Origin: Streptomyces sp. STR69 | GTDB lineage: Bacteria > Actinomycetota > Actinomycetes > Streptomycetales > Streptomycetaceae | Reading direction: 5' to 3' | Length of the DNA stretch: 64,000 nucleotides | Assembly (NCBI RefSeq): GCF_024519455.1 | Contig: NZ_JALJRY010000019.1 | Location: 62,001-126,000, forward strand | Shown here: piece after piece, positions 41,133 through 49,988 of the stretch | Position numbering within the stretch: the first letter of the stretch is position 1 | Layout of the letters: each line of letters opens with the position of its first letter | The notes under the pieces: generated by a model | What the model was told of the DNA's origin: nothing | Seen by the model: only the letters and a program-made list of their open reading frames with translations | The model's database searches: none | Program-made: the position numbers and the translations under genes

Positions 41133-42395
41133 ATGTCACTCGCCGCCCTGAGACGTGCCGCCCGGGAAACCGTCTCCGGGCTGCCCCGCGAGTTCTGGTG
41201 GCTGTGGACCAGCACCCTCGTCAACCGGCTCGGGGCGTTCGTCTCGACGTTCATGGCGCTGTATCTGACCCTCGACCGTGGCTACTCCGCCACCTACGCC
41301 GGTCTCGTCGCCTCGCTGCACGGTCTCGGCGGGGTCGTCTCGTCGATCGGCTCGGGCGTGATGACCGACCGGCTCGGCCGCCGCCCCACCCTCCTCATCG
41401 CCCAGTCCTCGACCGCGGCGGCCGTGGCGCTGCTCGGCTTCATGCACGACCCCCTCGCCATCGCCGGTGTCGCCTTCCTCGTCGGGATGGCGAGCAACGC
41501 GTCCCGCCCGGCGGTGCAGGCGATGATGGCCGACATCGTGCGCCCCGAGGACCGAGTCCGCGCGTTCTCCCTCAACTACTGGGCGATCAACCTCGGTTTC
41601 GCCGTCTCCTCCATGGCCGCCGGGTTCATCGCCGAGGTCAGCTACCGCGCCGGGTTCCTGCTGGAGGCCGGGATGACGGCGGCCTGTGCGGTCGTCGTCT
41701 TCCTCAAGCTGCCCGAGTCCCGGCCCACCGTCGCGGCCGACGACGGCAGGAAGCCCGTGGACGCGGTGGGGCTGGGGACCGTACTGCGCGACCGGCGGTT
41801 CATGAGCGTCGTAGGGCTGTCCTTCCTCGTCGCGCTCGTCTTCCAGCAGGGTTCGGTCGGACTGCCGGTCGCGATGGGCGAGGCCGGGTTCACCCCCGCC
41901 GACTACGGCACCGCGATCGCCGTCAACGGCTTCCTCATCGTCGCCCTCCAGATCCCGGTCACCCGCCTCATCGAACACCGCGACGCCAAGCGGCTGTTGG
42001 TCGTCTCGTCCATCCTCGCGGGCTACGGCTTCGGGCTCACCGCGTTCGCCGGCTCGGTCGGCGTCTTCGCGCTCACGGTGTGCGTGTGGACCCTGGGTGA
42101 GATGATCAACGCCCCGACGCAGACGGGCCTCGTGGTCCGTCTCTCCCCGGTGCAGGGACGCGGGCGCTACCAGGGCATGTACACCCTGTCGTGGGCCGTC
42201 GCCGCGCTCGTCGCTCCGCTGATGTCGGGCTTCGTCATCGACCGCTTCGGGGCGGAGTGGCTGTGGGGAGTGTGCGCGGTCGTGGGGACGGTGGCGGCGG
42301 TCGGGTACGGCGCGCTGATGCGGCGCATCCCGGCCGACGGACCGGCGGGCGCCGAAACCCCGGTGGCGGTGAAGCCGGAGGTCCGTGCGGTCTGA
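41133..42395 (+). CDS. MFS transporter (DHA1/YajR-like drug exporter)
   Basis: 420 residues from ATG 41133, with GGGGGA seven bases upstream; an earlier in-frame ATG at 41070 has no site. Twelve helices: FWWLWTSTLVNRLGAFVSTF, loop motif A GVMTDRLGRRPTLLIAQSS, SLNYWAINLGFAVSSMAAGF (motif C region), and a C-terminal half starting near LRDRRFMSVVGLSFLVALVF. QGRGRYQGMYTLSWAVAAL is typical of the YajR/MdtH-like group. Exports drugs or metabolites; substrate unknown. Confidence 0.9.
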   Translation: MSLAALRRAARETVSGLPREFWWLWTSTLVNRLGAFVSTFMALYLTLDRGYSATYAGLVASLHGLGGVVSSIGSGVMTDRLGRRPTLLIAQSSTAAAVALLGFMHDPLAIAGVAFLVGMASNASRPAVQAMMADIVRPEDRVRAFSLNYWAINLGFAVSSMAAGFIAEVSYRAGFLLEAGMTAACAVVVFLKLPESRPTVAADDGRKPVDAVGLGTVLRDRRFMSVVGLSFLVALVFQQGSVGLPVAMGEAGFTPADYGTAIAVNGFLIVALQIPVTRLIEHRDAKRLLVVSSILAGYGFGLTAFAGSVGVFALTVCVWTLGEMINAPTQTGLVVRLSPVQGRGRYQGMYTLSWAVAALVAPLMSGFVIDRFGAEWLWGVCAVVGTVAAVGYGALMRRIPADGPAGAETPVAVKPEVRAV

Positions 42396-42470
42396 GAGCC
42401 GGGGTGGGGGTGGGAGTGGGGGCGCGAAGGTGTGACACATCGGCACCCTCCACCAGCCCCCCGTCACGCC

Positions 42471-42908
42471 TCACGGATGCATCCGCGCCCCCTTCACCAC
42501 CTTGTCCACCCCGTTCCGCGGCCCGTACACCGCCAGCCCCACCACATCCAGCTCGGCCGTGGGCACGGCCCGTACCGCCGCCCGGTTGTCGCGGTCGTTG
42601 CCCGTGGCGAACAGGTCGGACGTGAAGACCGCGCGCGGCAGGGCCCGGGACAGGACCCGGCCGTGGGCCGCCACCAGGACCTCCTTCGTGGCCTCGAAGA
42701 CCATCACCGGCTGCCGGAACATCGGCAGATACGCCACCCCGTCCGCGTCCTCGTACGGCTCCCCGATCACCTCGGGGATCTGCGCGCCCAGTCCGCTGAC
42801 CAGGAAGGACGTGACGTTCAGCCGCTGCCACGGTTCCAGGTCGTCCCGCAGCAGCACAGCGATCTTCGTGTCGAAGCGGATCGGTTCACCAGCGATGTCA
42901 GTGCTCAT
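42471..42908 (-). CDS. DUF2000 family protein
   Basis: 145 residues from ATG 42908; the longer frame upstream is not protein-like. FDTKIAVLLRDDLEPWQRLN, VTSFLVSGLGAQIPEVIGEP and YLPMFRQPVMVFEATKEVL are the conserved DUF2000 features, with VFTSDLFATGNDRDNRAAVR near the C-terminus. These small alpha/beta proteins have no proven activity; a peptidyl-tRNA hydrolase-like fold has been noted for the family. The divergent AraC regulator next door starts 49 bp away, a common pairing, so it probably controls this gene. Confidence 0.85.
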   Translation of the reverse strand: MSTDIAGEPIRFDTKIAVLLRDDLEPWQRLNVTSFLVSGLGAQIPEVIGEPYEDADGVAYLPMFRQPVMVFEATKEVLVAAHGRVLSRALPRAVFTSDLFATGNDRDNRAAVRAVPTAELDVVGLAVYGPRNGVDKVVKGARMHP

Positions 42909-42957
42909 GCACCGAGACTGCCGACCGCCCCACGCCCCCGTCTTGTACGTTCTTTGC

Positions 42958-43803
42958 ATGGCCCCGCAGCAGGGCCCGGGCCACCACGGCCCAGGCCGCC
43001 CCCAGCAGGAGGTCTCCGCCTGGCGGCCCCGCATCCCCGGTGTCGTCGAGGTCTTCCACGCCCACTTCACCGAGTACGCCTACCCGATGCATGTGCACGA
43101 CGCGTGGACGCTGCTGATCGTGGACGACGGTGCCGTACGGTACGACCTCGACCGGCACGAGCACGGCACCCCGCACGACACGGTGTCGCTGCTCCCGCCG
43201 CACGTCCCGCACAACGGGTCCCCCGCCACCCCGCACGGCTTCCGCAAGCGCGTCCTCTATCTCGACGGCACACACCTGCCGGACGACCTCATCGGATCCG
43301 CCGTCGACCGGCCCGATCTCCGCGACCCCCAACTCCGGCTGAGAGTGGGCCAGTTGCACACCGCGCTCGACCATCCAGGTGACGAACTGGAGGCCGAGAG
43401 CCGCCTGACGCTGATCGCCGAACGCCTGCACGCCCACCTACGGCCCTCCGTCCCCACCCTCACCCCCACCGGGGACCCCGCCCTCGCCCGCACCCTCCGC
43501 GAACTCCTCGACGAACGCGTCACCGAGGGCATCGCGCTCGACGAGGCCGCACTGCTCGTGCACGCCCATCCCGCCCATCTGGTACGGGCGTTCAGCGGTG
43601 CGTACGGCATCGCGCCGCACCAGTACCTGATGTCCCGGCGCGTCGACCGTGCCCGCCGGCTCCTCCTCGACGGCCGCCCGCCGGGCGAGGTCGCGGCGGC
43701 GACCGGCTTCTACGACCAGTCCCATCTCACCCGCCATTTCCGGAAGTTGGTGGGGGTCACGCCGGGCCGTTATTCACGCGACAGCCGTCGACGCCGTGGC
43801 TAG
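42958..43803 (+). CDS. AraC-family transcriptional regulator
   Basis: 281 residues from ATG 42958. The N-terminal cupin-like sensor domain (AHFTEYAYPMHVHDAWTLLI, PHVPHNGSPATPHGF) covers about residues 25-100. The C-terminal pair of helix-turn-helix units spans about 185-275: ALDEAALLVHAHPAHLVRAF, GIAPHQYLMSRRVDRARRLL, GEVAAATGFYDQSHLTRHFR and KLVGVTPGRYSR. Very close to the divergent DUF2000 gene, which it probably regulates together with itself. Confidence 0.92.
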   Translation: MAPQQGPGHHGPGRPQQEVSAWRPRIPGVVEVFHAHFTEYAYPMHVHDAWTLLIVDDGAVRYDLDRHEHGTPHDTVSLLPPHVPHNGSPATPHGFRKRVLYLDGTHLPDDLIGSAVDRPDLRDPQLRLRVGQLHTALDHPGDELEAESRLTLIAERLHAHLRPSVPTLTPTGDPALARTLRELLDERVTEGIALDEAALLVHAHPAHLVRAFSGAYGIAPHQYLMSRRVDRARRLLLDGRPPGEVAAATGFYDQSHLTRHFRKLVGVTPGRYSRDSRRRRG

Positions 43804-43812
43804 ATTCCCCGC

Positions 43813-44457
43813 ATGGACTGGCACGAGTGGCACGACTCCTACAACTCCCCCGATTCCTACCTGAGTCGACGCCTGGCCCTCGTCCAGGAACGCCTACGAC
43901 TCGCCCTCGACACCGCCCCGCCCGGACCGCTCACCGCGATCAGCCTCTGCGCCGGACAGGGCCGTGACCTGATCGGCGTACTGGCCGACCATCCGCGCGG
44001 GGCCGAAGTCCGCGCCCGGCTGGTCGAGTTGGACGAACGCAACGTCGCCGACGCGACCGAGGCCGCGCGGGCCGCCGGCCTCCCCGGGGTCGAAGTCGTC
44101 GCCGGGGACGCCTCGTCGACGGATCAGTACGCCGACCTCGCACCCGCCGACCTCGTCCTCCTGTGCGGCGTCCTCGGCAACATCACCGACCCGGACGTCG
44201 AACGCCTCCTCGACCACTGCACCCAACTCTGCCGCACCGGCGGCACGGTGATCTGGACCCGCAACCGCAAGGCCCCGGACCTCGTCCCGCAGATCTGCGC
44301 CTGGCTGGAGGAGCGCGGCTTCGAACGGCTGTGGGTCTCCGACCCCGCGCTCACCGCGTCCGTCGGCGCCCACCGCTTCACCGGCGAGCAACGCCAACTC
44401 CCTCCCGGACAGCGCATGTTCGACTTCATCGGCTACGACACCCTGTGGCGCACCTGA
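43813..44457 (+). CDS. Class I SAM-dependent methyltransferase
   Basis: 214 residues. It starts MDWHEWHDSYNSPDSYLSRR. The SAM motif I is TAISLCAGQGRDLIGVLADH, motif II ends VELDERN, and motif III LVLLCGVLGNITDPDVERLL. The lack of a C-terminal substrate domain and the N-terminal WHxW pattern fit the small-molecule methyltransferases common in Streptomyces. Nine bp after the AraC gene on the same strand, possibly co-transcribed. Its 3' end is tandemly duplicated (44445-44487). Confidence 0.85.
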   Translation: MDWHEWHDSYNSPDSYLSRRLALVQERLRLALDTAPPGPLTAISLCAGQGRDLIGVLADHPRGAEVRARLVELDERNVADATEAARAAGLPGVEVVAGDASSTDQYADLAPADLVLLCGVLGNITDPDVERLLDHCTQLCRTGGTVIWTRNRKAPDLVPQICAWLEERGFERLWVSDPALTASVGAHRFTGEQRQLPPGQRMFDFIGYDTLWRT

Positions 44458-44487
44458 GTCGCAGAGACCCGGTGGCGCACCTGAGTC
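44445..44487. repeat. Tandem duplication of the methyltransferase 3' end (27-bp period)
   Basis: GTGGCGCACCTGAGTC occurs at 44445-44460 and again at 44472-44487. The first copy holds the gene's last codons and TGA; the second overlaps the stop of the convergent beta-helix gene. Confidence 0.8.
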
Positions 44488-46141
44488 ACAGCTTCCGCTG
44501 CGCCTCGTACAGGTTCCGCGGGCGTACGGCGTCCGTCGTGCCGTAGAGCTCAAGGCGTGAGTCGAGGTCGCCGGTGAAGTCGGGGACGTCGGTCTGGTCG
44601 AACTCGGTGACCGTGTTGAGGCCCACCGTGGCGCTGTACGGCGCCAGTTGGTCGATCTTCATCAGGCCCGCGCGGCCGTTGGTGACGCGGATGTTCCAGT
44701 GCGTGAAGCGGGCGCCGAAGAGCGGGCCGGCGTTCGCGTCGCCGCCGTGGCGGCCGTCGTTGTTCACCGTGATGTCGGTGCGGACGTTGGCGAAGGGCAG
44801 GCCGCGGTGGCTGTCGAAGGTGCCCATGCGCATGTCGCCGCGCGACCAGACGTTGTAGGAGGACAGGCCCTCGACGTTGATGCCGTGGAGCTGGGTGTTG
44901 GGCGGTGCCGGGACCGTCCGGTCCTCGATCGTGAAGTCCTCGATGAGGTTGTCGTGCGAGCCCTCGCGGCAGAAGTAGGGGTGGTGCGAGCCCCGGCCCG
45001 CCACCGTCGTACCACGCAGGGTGCACGCCGAGGCCGCCACCAGGCCGAAGCCGTTGTCGACGTGACGGACCGTCACATCGTCCAGTCGGCAGTCGTAGGC
45101 ACATTGGAGGACGACCCCGTTGTAGCCCTTGTCGAGGAGGTGCGGTTGCTGCGGGGTCTCGACTGCCTCCAAGGTGAGGCCTTCGACGCCCGAGCCCGTC
45201 AACTCCTCCGCATGGGTGGTGAATTGGGGGTTCCACTCGGGACGGAGGTCGAGCGGCAGCGGGCGCTCCAGCGTGACGTTCCGGCCGTGGACGTGGGCGA
45301 TGCGGACGGGCCATTCGTAGGGGACGTACGACAGCAGCTTCGTCTTGTCGTCCCAGTAGTACGCCTCGGGGCCGGGGCCACCGCCCGACATGTGCTGGAG
45401 GAGGGTGTGGGCGGGGTCGTCGGCGAGGCGGAGCAACACCAGGGTGCCGGGCTTGAGTTGCGAGGCGTCCGCCACCCGCACCGTCCACGCGCCCTGCTTC
45501 GCCGGTTCGATCGCCGTCAACTGCCGCCATTCGTCACGCCTGTTGCCGGTCCAGCCCTCGAAGGGCCAGGCCTTCGCCCTGATCGCGGCGACCAGTGAGT
45601 CCCAACGGGCCGTCGGGGCAAGCCAGATGAGGCCGCCCGCCCAGGACCAGGACGACTTGTCGCCGCCGTAGCGGGAGCCATAGACGCCGATGAGTTCGGT
45701 GAGGTTCCTGGTGGCGTAGAGCTTTGTACGGTCGCTGCCCGCGCCCCTGACCAGGACGTTCGAGTGGCCCACGCGGATCACGTCGTCGATGCGGAAGGTG
45801 CCGGGCGGGATGTGGACCGTGCCACCGCCGGCCCGGCCGGCAGCGGCGATGGCACGGTTGATCGCGGGGGCGGAGTCGGTGACGCCGTCCGGGACGGCGC
45901 CGTAGCGGAGGACGTCGAACACCCGGGAGGGGCGCGGGTGGCGCCGGGCGCCCGCCCTGCCGACGTACGGGATCTGCGGGTGGGTGAAGGGGGTGCGGGT
46001 GAACTCCCGCCAGAGGGAGGGGACTTCACCCCCGGAGCCCTTGGGTCCCGGCTTCGGCAGGGGGACCGCCAGGGCCAGCGTGCTTCCGAGCAGGGTTCGT
46101 CTGGTGAGACGGGTGTGACGAATGTGACGGATGTGGCTCAT
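44486..46141 (-). CDS. Secreted right-handed beta-helix protein (pectate-lyase-like)
   Basis: 551 residues from ATG 46141 with GGGAGGA eight bases upstream. The signal peptide has a twin-arginine-like TRRTLLGSTLALAVPL. VFDVLRYGAVPDGVTDSAPA, followed by INRAIAAAGRAGGGTVHIPP, is the Pfam pectate_lyase_3 entry motif of beta-helix glycosidases and epimerases. The middle is a series of parallel-beta-helix rungs (NGVVLQCAYDCRLDDVTVRH, VDNGFGLVAASACTLRGTTV, SSYNVWSRGDMRMGTFDSHR). Probably degrades or modifies a polysaccharide outside the cell. A dense basic patch with many His and Arg lies near the N-terminus. Single-gene unit. Confidence 0.85.
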   Translation of the reverse strand: MSHIRHIRHTRLTRRTLLGSTLALAVPLPKPGPKGSGGEVPSLWREFTRTPFTHPQIPYVGRAGARRHPRPSRVFDVLRYGAVPDGVTDSAPAINRAIAAAGRAGGGTVHIPPGTFRIDDVIRVGHSNVLVRGAGSDRTKLYATRNLTELIGVYGSRYGGDKSSWSWAGGLIWLAPTARWDSLVAAIRAKAWPFEGWTGNRRDEWRQLTAIEPAKQGAWTVRVADASQLKPGTLVLLRLADDPAHTLLQHMSGGGPGPEAYYWDDKTKLLSYVPYEWPVRIAHVHGRNVTLERPLPLDLRPEWNPQFTTHAEELTGSGVEGLTLEAVETPQQPHLLDKGYNGVVLQCAYDCRLDDVTVRHVDNGFGLVAASACTLRGTTVAGRGSHHPYFCREGSHDNLIEDFTIEDRTVPAPPNTQLHGINVEGLSSYNVWSRGDMRMGTFDSHRGLPFANVRTDITVNNDGRHGGDANAGPLFGARFTHWNIRVTNGRAGLMKIDQLAPYSATVGLNTVTEFDQTDVPDFTGDLDSRLELYGTTDAVRPRNLYEAQRKL

Positions 46142-46251
46142 GTACGTACGTCCTCCCATGCGGCTCTTCATGGATGTGAACGACGTTCAGAAATGTGCTG
46201 GCGGTGAGCATGCCACGAAGCCCCGTCAGCAGGGAAGGGGTTGGATAGCGA

Positions 46252-46761
46252 TCAGTCGGTCGGGCGCTGGGTCAGATGCGTGAACGCGTCCAGGTTCCGC
46301 GTCGACTCCCCGCGCGACATCCGCCACGTGTACTCCTTGCGGATCGCGGTGGCGAAGCCCAGTTCAAGGAGGGTGTTGAAGCTGCCGTCGGCGGCCTCCA
46401 GGACCTGGCCGAGGAGGCGGTCGATCTCGGCCTCGGTGACGGCGGACAGCGGGAGGCGGCCGGTGACGTACACGTCACCGAGCTGATCGACGGCGTAACT
46501 CACGCCGTACAGCTTGAGGTTGCGCTCCAGGAGCCAGCGGTGGACGCCCGTCTCGTTCTCGTCGGGGTGGCGGATGACGAAGGCGTTGAGCGAGAGGGAG
46601 TGGCGGCCGACGAGGAGGGAGACGGTCGTCGACAGCTTGCGGGTGCCCGGGAGTTGCACGACGAACGTGCCCGACTCCGGGCTCTCCCAGTCGAGTTCGG
46701 CGCCCTTGAGGAAACCCTCGATGACCTGCGCCGCCCGGTCCTGGTCCGCTTTCTCACCCAT
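46252..46761 (-). CDS. YbjN domain-containing protein
   Basis: 169 residues from ATG 46761; the frame further upstream is not real. RAAQVIEGFLKGAELDWESP and FVVQLPGTRKLSTTVSLLVG, then FVIRHPDENETGVHRWLLER, NLKLYGVSYAVDQLGDVYVT and the C-terminal AAIRKEYTWRMSRGE-like end are the YbjN/T3SS-chaperone-like fold. YbjN proteins are regulatory chaperones; here its start overlaps the end of mshA by 8 bp and it follows mshA in Streptomyces generally, suggesting co-transcription. Confidence 0.85.
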   Translation of the reverse strand: MGEKADQDRAAQVIEGFLKGAELDWESPESGTFVVQLPGTRKLSTTVSLLVGRHSLSLNAFVIRHPDENETGVHRWLLERNLKLYGVSYAVDQLGDVYVTGRLPLSAVTEAEIDRLLGQVLEAADGSFNTLLELGFATAIRKEYTWRMSRGESTRNLDAFTHLTQRPTD

Positions 46762-48091
46762 GGTGCGAGCGTACGTGACGGCGGTGGGCCTGGGCCGCGG
46801 CCGTGTAGACGTCGGCCGTGGCGGCGGCGGCCGTGTCCCAGCCGAAGGACTGCGCGTGCCGGGCGGCGGCCTCGCCCATGCGGGGCGCGAGGTGGGGGTC
46901 GTCGGCGAGGTCGCGCAGCACGCGCGCGTACGCGGCGGGATCGTGGCCCTGGACGAGGAAGCCGGTCTCACCGTCGCGCACCGCCACCGGGAGGCCGCCG
47001 ACCGAGGCCGCGAGCACCGGCGTACCGGCCGCCTGCGCCTCTATGGCGACCAGCCCGAAGGACTCGCTGTACGACGGCATGACCAGCACGGACGCGGCCC
47101 GGAACCAGTCCGCGAGCTGCTCCTGCCCGACCGGCGGCCGGAACCGTACGACGTCCGCGATGCCCAGCCGCGCGGCCAGCTTCTGCAGCCCCTCCGGCCT
47201 GGCGAGGCCGCTGCCGCTGGGGCCGCCGACGACCGGGACGACGATGTTCGAGCGCAGTTCCGGCCGCTCGTCGAGCAGCACGGCGACCGCGCGCAGCAGC
47301 ACGTCCGGCGCCTTCAGGGGCTGGATGCGGCCGGCGAAGAGCGGGATCAGGGCGTCCTGGGGGAGCCCGAGGCGCGCGCGGGCCGCCGCTCGACCGTCGG
47401 CAGGGCGGAAGCGTTCGAGGTTCACGCCCGGATGCACTACGGCGACCTTGGCGGGGTCGGCCGCGTAGTGCCGTACGAGTTCGTCGGCCTCCTCCGCCGT
47501 GTTGGCGATGAGGCGGTCGGCGGCGGAGACGATCTGGGTCTCGCCGATGACGCGGGCGGCCGGTTCGGGGGTGTCGCCGTCGGCCAGGTTGGCGTTCTTG
47601 ACCTTGGCCATGGTGTGCATCGCGTGCACGAGCGGGACGCCCCAGCGCTGGGCGGCGAGCCAGCCGACGTGCCCGGAGAGCCAGTAGTGCGAGTGCACGA
47701 GGTCGTAGTAGCCGGGGCGGTGACCGGCCCACGCCTGCATCACTCCATGCGTGAACGCGCAGAGCTGGGCGGGGAGTTCCTCCTTGGCAAGACCCTCGTA
47801 CGGGCCCGCGTCGACGTGCCGGACGAGGACGCCGGGGGCCAGCTCGACGGTCGGGGGGAGGACGGCGGTGGTCGCGCGCGTGAAGATCTCCACCTCGATG
47901 TTGATCGCGGCGAGGCGCTGCGCGAGCTCGACGATGTAGACGTTCATGCCGCCGGCGTCGCCCGTGCCGGGCTGGTGCAGCGGTGAGGTGTGCACGGAGA
48001 GCATGGCGACCCGGCGGGGTTTGCGGTGCAGCCGCAGCCGGGCGGACGCGGCAGGGGAACGCCGCCCGAGCCTGCTGCCGTACTGGCTCAC
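46754..48091 (-). CDS. mshA: D-inositol-3-phosphate glycosyltransferase (mycothiol synthesis)
   Basis: 445 residues from GTG 48091, with GAGGAGGAACGCC just upstream; a TTG at 48157 gives a longer frame without a site. GT-B fold, family GT4: MLSVHTSPLHQPGTGDAGGM followed by NVYIVELAQRLAAIN (the GGMNV sugar-nucleotide loop), SHYWLSGHVGWLAAQRWGVP, VVHPGVNLERFRPADGRAAA and the donor-binding EX7E motif in SYSESFGLVAIEAQAAGTPV. Transfers GlcNAc from UDP-GlcNAc to inositol-1-phosphate, the first step of mycothiol biosynthesis. Confidence 0.95.
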   Translation of the reverse strand: MSQYGSRLGRRSPAASARLRLHRKPRRVAMLSVHTSPLHQPGTGDAGGMNVYIVELAQRLAAINIEVEIFTRATTAVLPPTVELAPGVLVRHVDAGPYEGLAKEELPAQLCAFTHGVMQAWAGHRPGYYDLVHSHYWLSGHVGWLAAQRWGVPLVHAMHTMAKVKNANLADGDTPEPAARVIGETQIVSAADRLIANTAEEADELVRHYAADPAKVAVVHPGVNLERFRPADGRAAARARLGLPQDALIPLFAGRIQPLKAPDVLLRAVAVLLDERPELRSNIVVPVVGGPSGSGLARPEGLQKLAARLGIADVVRFRPPVGQEQLADWFRAASVLVMPSYSESFGLVAIEAQAAGTPVLAASVGGLPVAVRDGETGFLVQGHDPAAYARVLRDLADDPHLAPRMGEAAARHAQSFGWDTAAAATADVYTAAAQAHRRHVRSHHG

Positions 48092-48274
48092 GTGGCGTTC
48101 CTCCTCGCTGCGGGCATGCCTGAGGGAGGGCGTGCGGTTCCCTCCAAGGGGATGCAACGTCAGCGGGCGCGGCTCCCATTCCAGGGGAGCCAGTTTTTAC
48201 CCATCCAATACCGGGCGTCGCTCAACCGTTCGAGGGATGGTCGCGTTGACGCCATCGGGTCGGCTGTCCGGCGG

Positions 48275-48799
48275 TCAGCCCACGGGTGACGTGGCGAAGG
48301 CGTGCCAGTACGCCGCCGCGCCGCCGGTCTGCTTGAGCAGCCGGGCCGGCTCGGGCGCGGCAGGCCAGATCTGCAGGAGATACCGGTCGCCGGTCTGCGG
48401 CTCGTCGTCCTCCCGGACGTTCTTGCGCCGGCCGTCGTCCATGCCTGTCGCGGAGTACCGCACGCGGTAGTCGCGCTCCTCAAGTCCCAGCTCCCACGCG
48501 TTCTTCCAGTTCCACTGCCGCAGCTTCGCCTCCTGCGACACCGGCCGGAACGGGACCTCGACGATCTCCTCCCACGTCTCGTCCGGCTCGGGCCTGCTGT
48601 CATGCAGCTCGGCGGTGAAGTCGACGCCGCCGATGTGCAGACCGGTCAGCAGCAACAACGTCCCGGCCGTCCCGCCCCCGCAGAGCCCGACACCCTCCTG
48701 CCCGGCGAAGGCGTCGTACAGGTCGCATTCGTCCCCGCCGCTCTCCACGAATATCTGGCCGTAGTCAACATGCACCTCGCCACTGACAAGCACCTTCAT
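48275..48799 (-). CDS. Hypothetical protein
   Basis: 174 residues from ATG 48799; upstream residues of the longer frame are arginine/alanine-rich and shadow-like. MKVLVSGEVHVDYGQIFVES, followed by GGDECDLYDAFAGQEGVGLC GGGTAGTLLLLTG, then FRPVSQEAKLRQWNWKNAWE and RYSATGMDDGRRKNVREDDE. A cytoplasmic mixed alpha/beta protein with no signal or membrane segment. I do not recognise the family; similar stand-alone genes occur in Streptomyces. 120 bp upstream of the mshA start region. Confidence 0.72.
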   Translation of the reverse strand: MKVLVSGEVHVDYGQIFVESGGDECDLYDAFAGQEGVGLCGGGTAGTLLLLTGLHIGGVDFTAELHDSRPEPDETWEEIVEVPFRPVSQEAKLRQWNWKNAWELGLEERDYRVRYSATGMDDGRRKNVREDDEPQTGDRYLLQIWPAAPEPARLLKQTGGAAAYWHAFATSPVG

Positions 48800-48955
48800 C
48801 GGTCCCGCCCCACCTCGGTCGACTTGATCTCCGATCCTGCCAGGCGGCACTGACAACGGGACGGACAACTGGAGGGACAACGGGAACGGACAAAGACAAC
48901 CTCGGCCGGTGGCCGGTGCGGCGCCCCTTGTCCCGCGCCGCCTACCCTCGTACGT

Positions 48956-49768
48956 ATGACAGCACGCGCGACCACCCGACCCGTCGGAACGGTGACGCGC
49001 GGGACGACCAACCCCAACCGGCTGCGCCGTATGGACCGCTGGATCGTCGCGACGCACGGCGCGGAGCTGCGGCGGGCCGTCGATCCGCTCGCCGTCGACC
49101 TCGGGTACGGCGCAGCGCCCTGGACGGCCGTGGAACTGCTGGAGCGCCTCCGTTCCGTCGCCCCGCACGCGCGCGTGGTCGGCGTCGAGATCGAACCGGC
49201 CCGGGTCGCGGCGGCCCGGCCGTACGAGCGCGAGGGGCTGGTCTTCCGGCACGGCGGGTTCGAGATCCCCGTACCGCAACGGCCGGCGCTGATCCGCGCG
49301 GCGAACGTGCTGCGGCAGTACGACGAGGCGCAGGTCGCCGAGGTCTGGACGCGGCTGTGCGGACGGCTCGCGCCGGCCTCGGCGCACTCCCCGGGCGGGC
49401 TCCTCGTCGAGGGGACCTGCGACGAGATCGGGCGCCGGCACGTGTGGGTCGCGCTCGGTCCCGAGGGGCCGCGGACGGTCACCTTCGCGGCGCGGCTCGG
49501 TTCCCTGGAGCGGCCGTCCGACCTCGCCGAACGCCTCCCCAAGGCCCTCATCCACCGCAATGTGCCCGGCGAACCGGTGCACGCCTTCCTCCGCGACTTC
49601 GACCGCGCCTGGGCCGCCGCCGCGCCCTACGCCTCCTACGGCGCCCGTCAGCGCTGGATCCGCGCGGTGCGGGACCTCACCGCCGACTGGCCGGTGGTGG
49701 ACGGCCCGGTGCGGTGGCGGCAGGGCGAAGTGACCGTGGAATGGCGGGCCTTGGCCCCGCGGGGGTGA
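48956..49768 (+). CDS. Class I SAM-dependent methyltransferase
   Basis: 270 residues from ATG 48956. RLRRMDRWIVATHGAELRRA begins the N-terminal region, the SAM-binding core is AVDLGYGAAPWTAVELLERL and VVGVEIEPARVAAARPYERE, with LIRAANVLRQYDEAQVAEVW and LLVEGTCDEIGRRHVWVALG further on. About one-third longer than the neighbouring methyltransferase at 43813 and not similar beyond the core. This locus is conserved next to mshA in Streptomyces (from memory SCO4203). Target unknown. Confidence 0.85.
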   Translation: MTARATTRPVGTVTRGTTNPNRLRRMDRWIVATHGAELRRAVDPLAVDLGYGAAPWTAVELLERLRSVAPHARVVGVEIEPARVAAARPYEREGLVFRHGGFEIPVPQRPALIRAANVLRQYDEAQVAEVWTRLCGRLAPASAHSPGGLLVEGTCDEIGRRHVWVALGPEGPRTVTFAARLGSLERPSDLAERLPKALIHRNVPGEPVHAFLRDFDRAWAAAAPYASYGARQRWIRAVRDLTADWPVVDGPVRWRQGEVTVEWRALAPRG

Positions 49769-49988
49769 ATCGCGGTACGCGGGTGAGCGGGTGACCTGCG
49801 GGGAACGATCTCCGGCGACCGTTCGTCACATGGGCGGGGAAATCGCCGTGACAGGTCATGACCTGGAAGGAAAGGGAAGAAGTACGGGAAGTACTACCTC
49901 TGTCGTTTTCTGTGCGGTCATGGCACGATCCCCCAGGCGTCCGTAAGTTACTGACGGTCAATCAGATACGTGATGTGGGGGCAGGGGT

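Noticed and set aside
49769..49988. Possible c-di-AMP (ydaO-type) riboswitch before the NlpC/P60 gene
   Set aside because: Such riboswitches precede some Streptomyces cell-wall hydrolases, but the conserved GGGTGAATC-like blocks are not present here.
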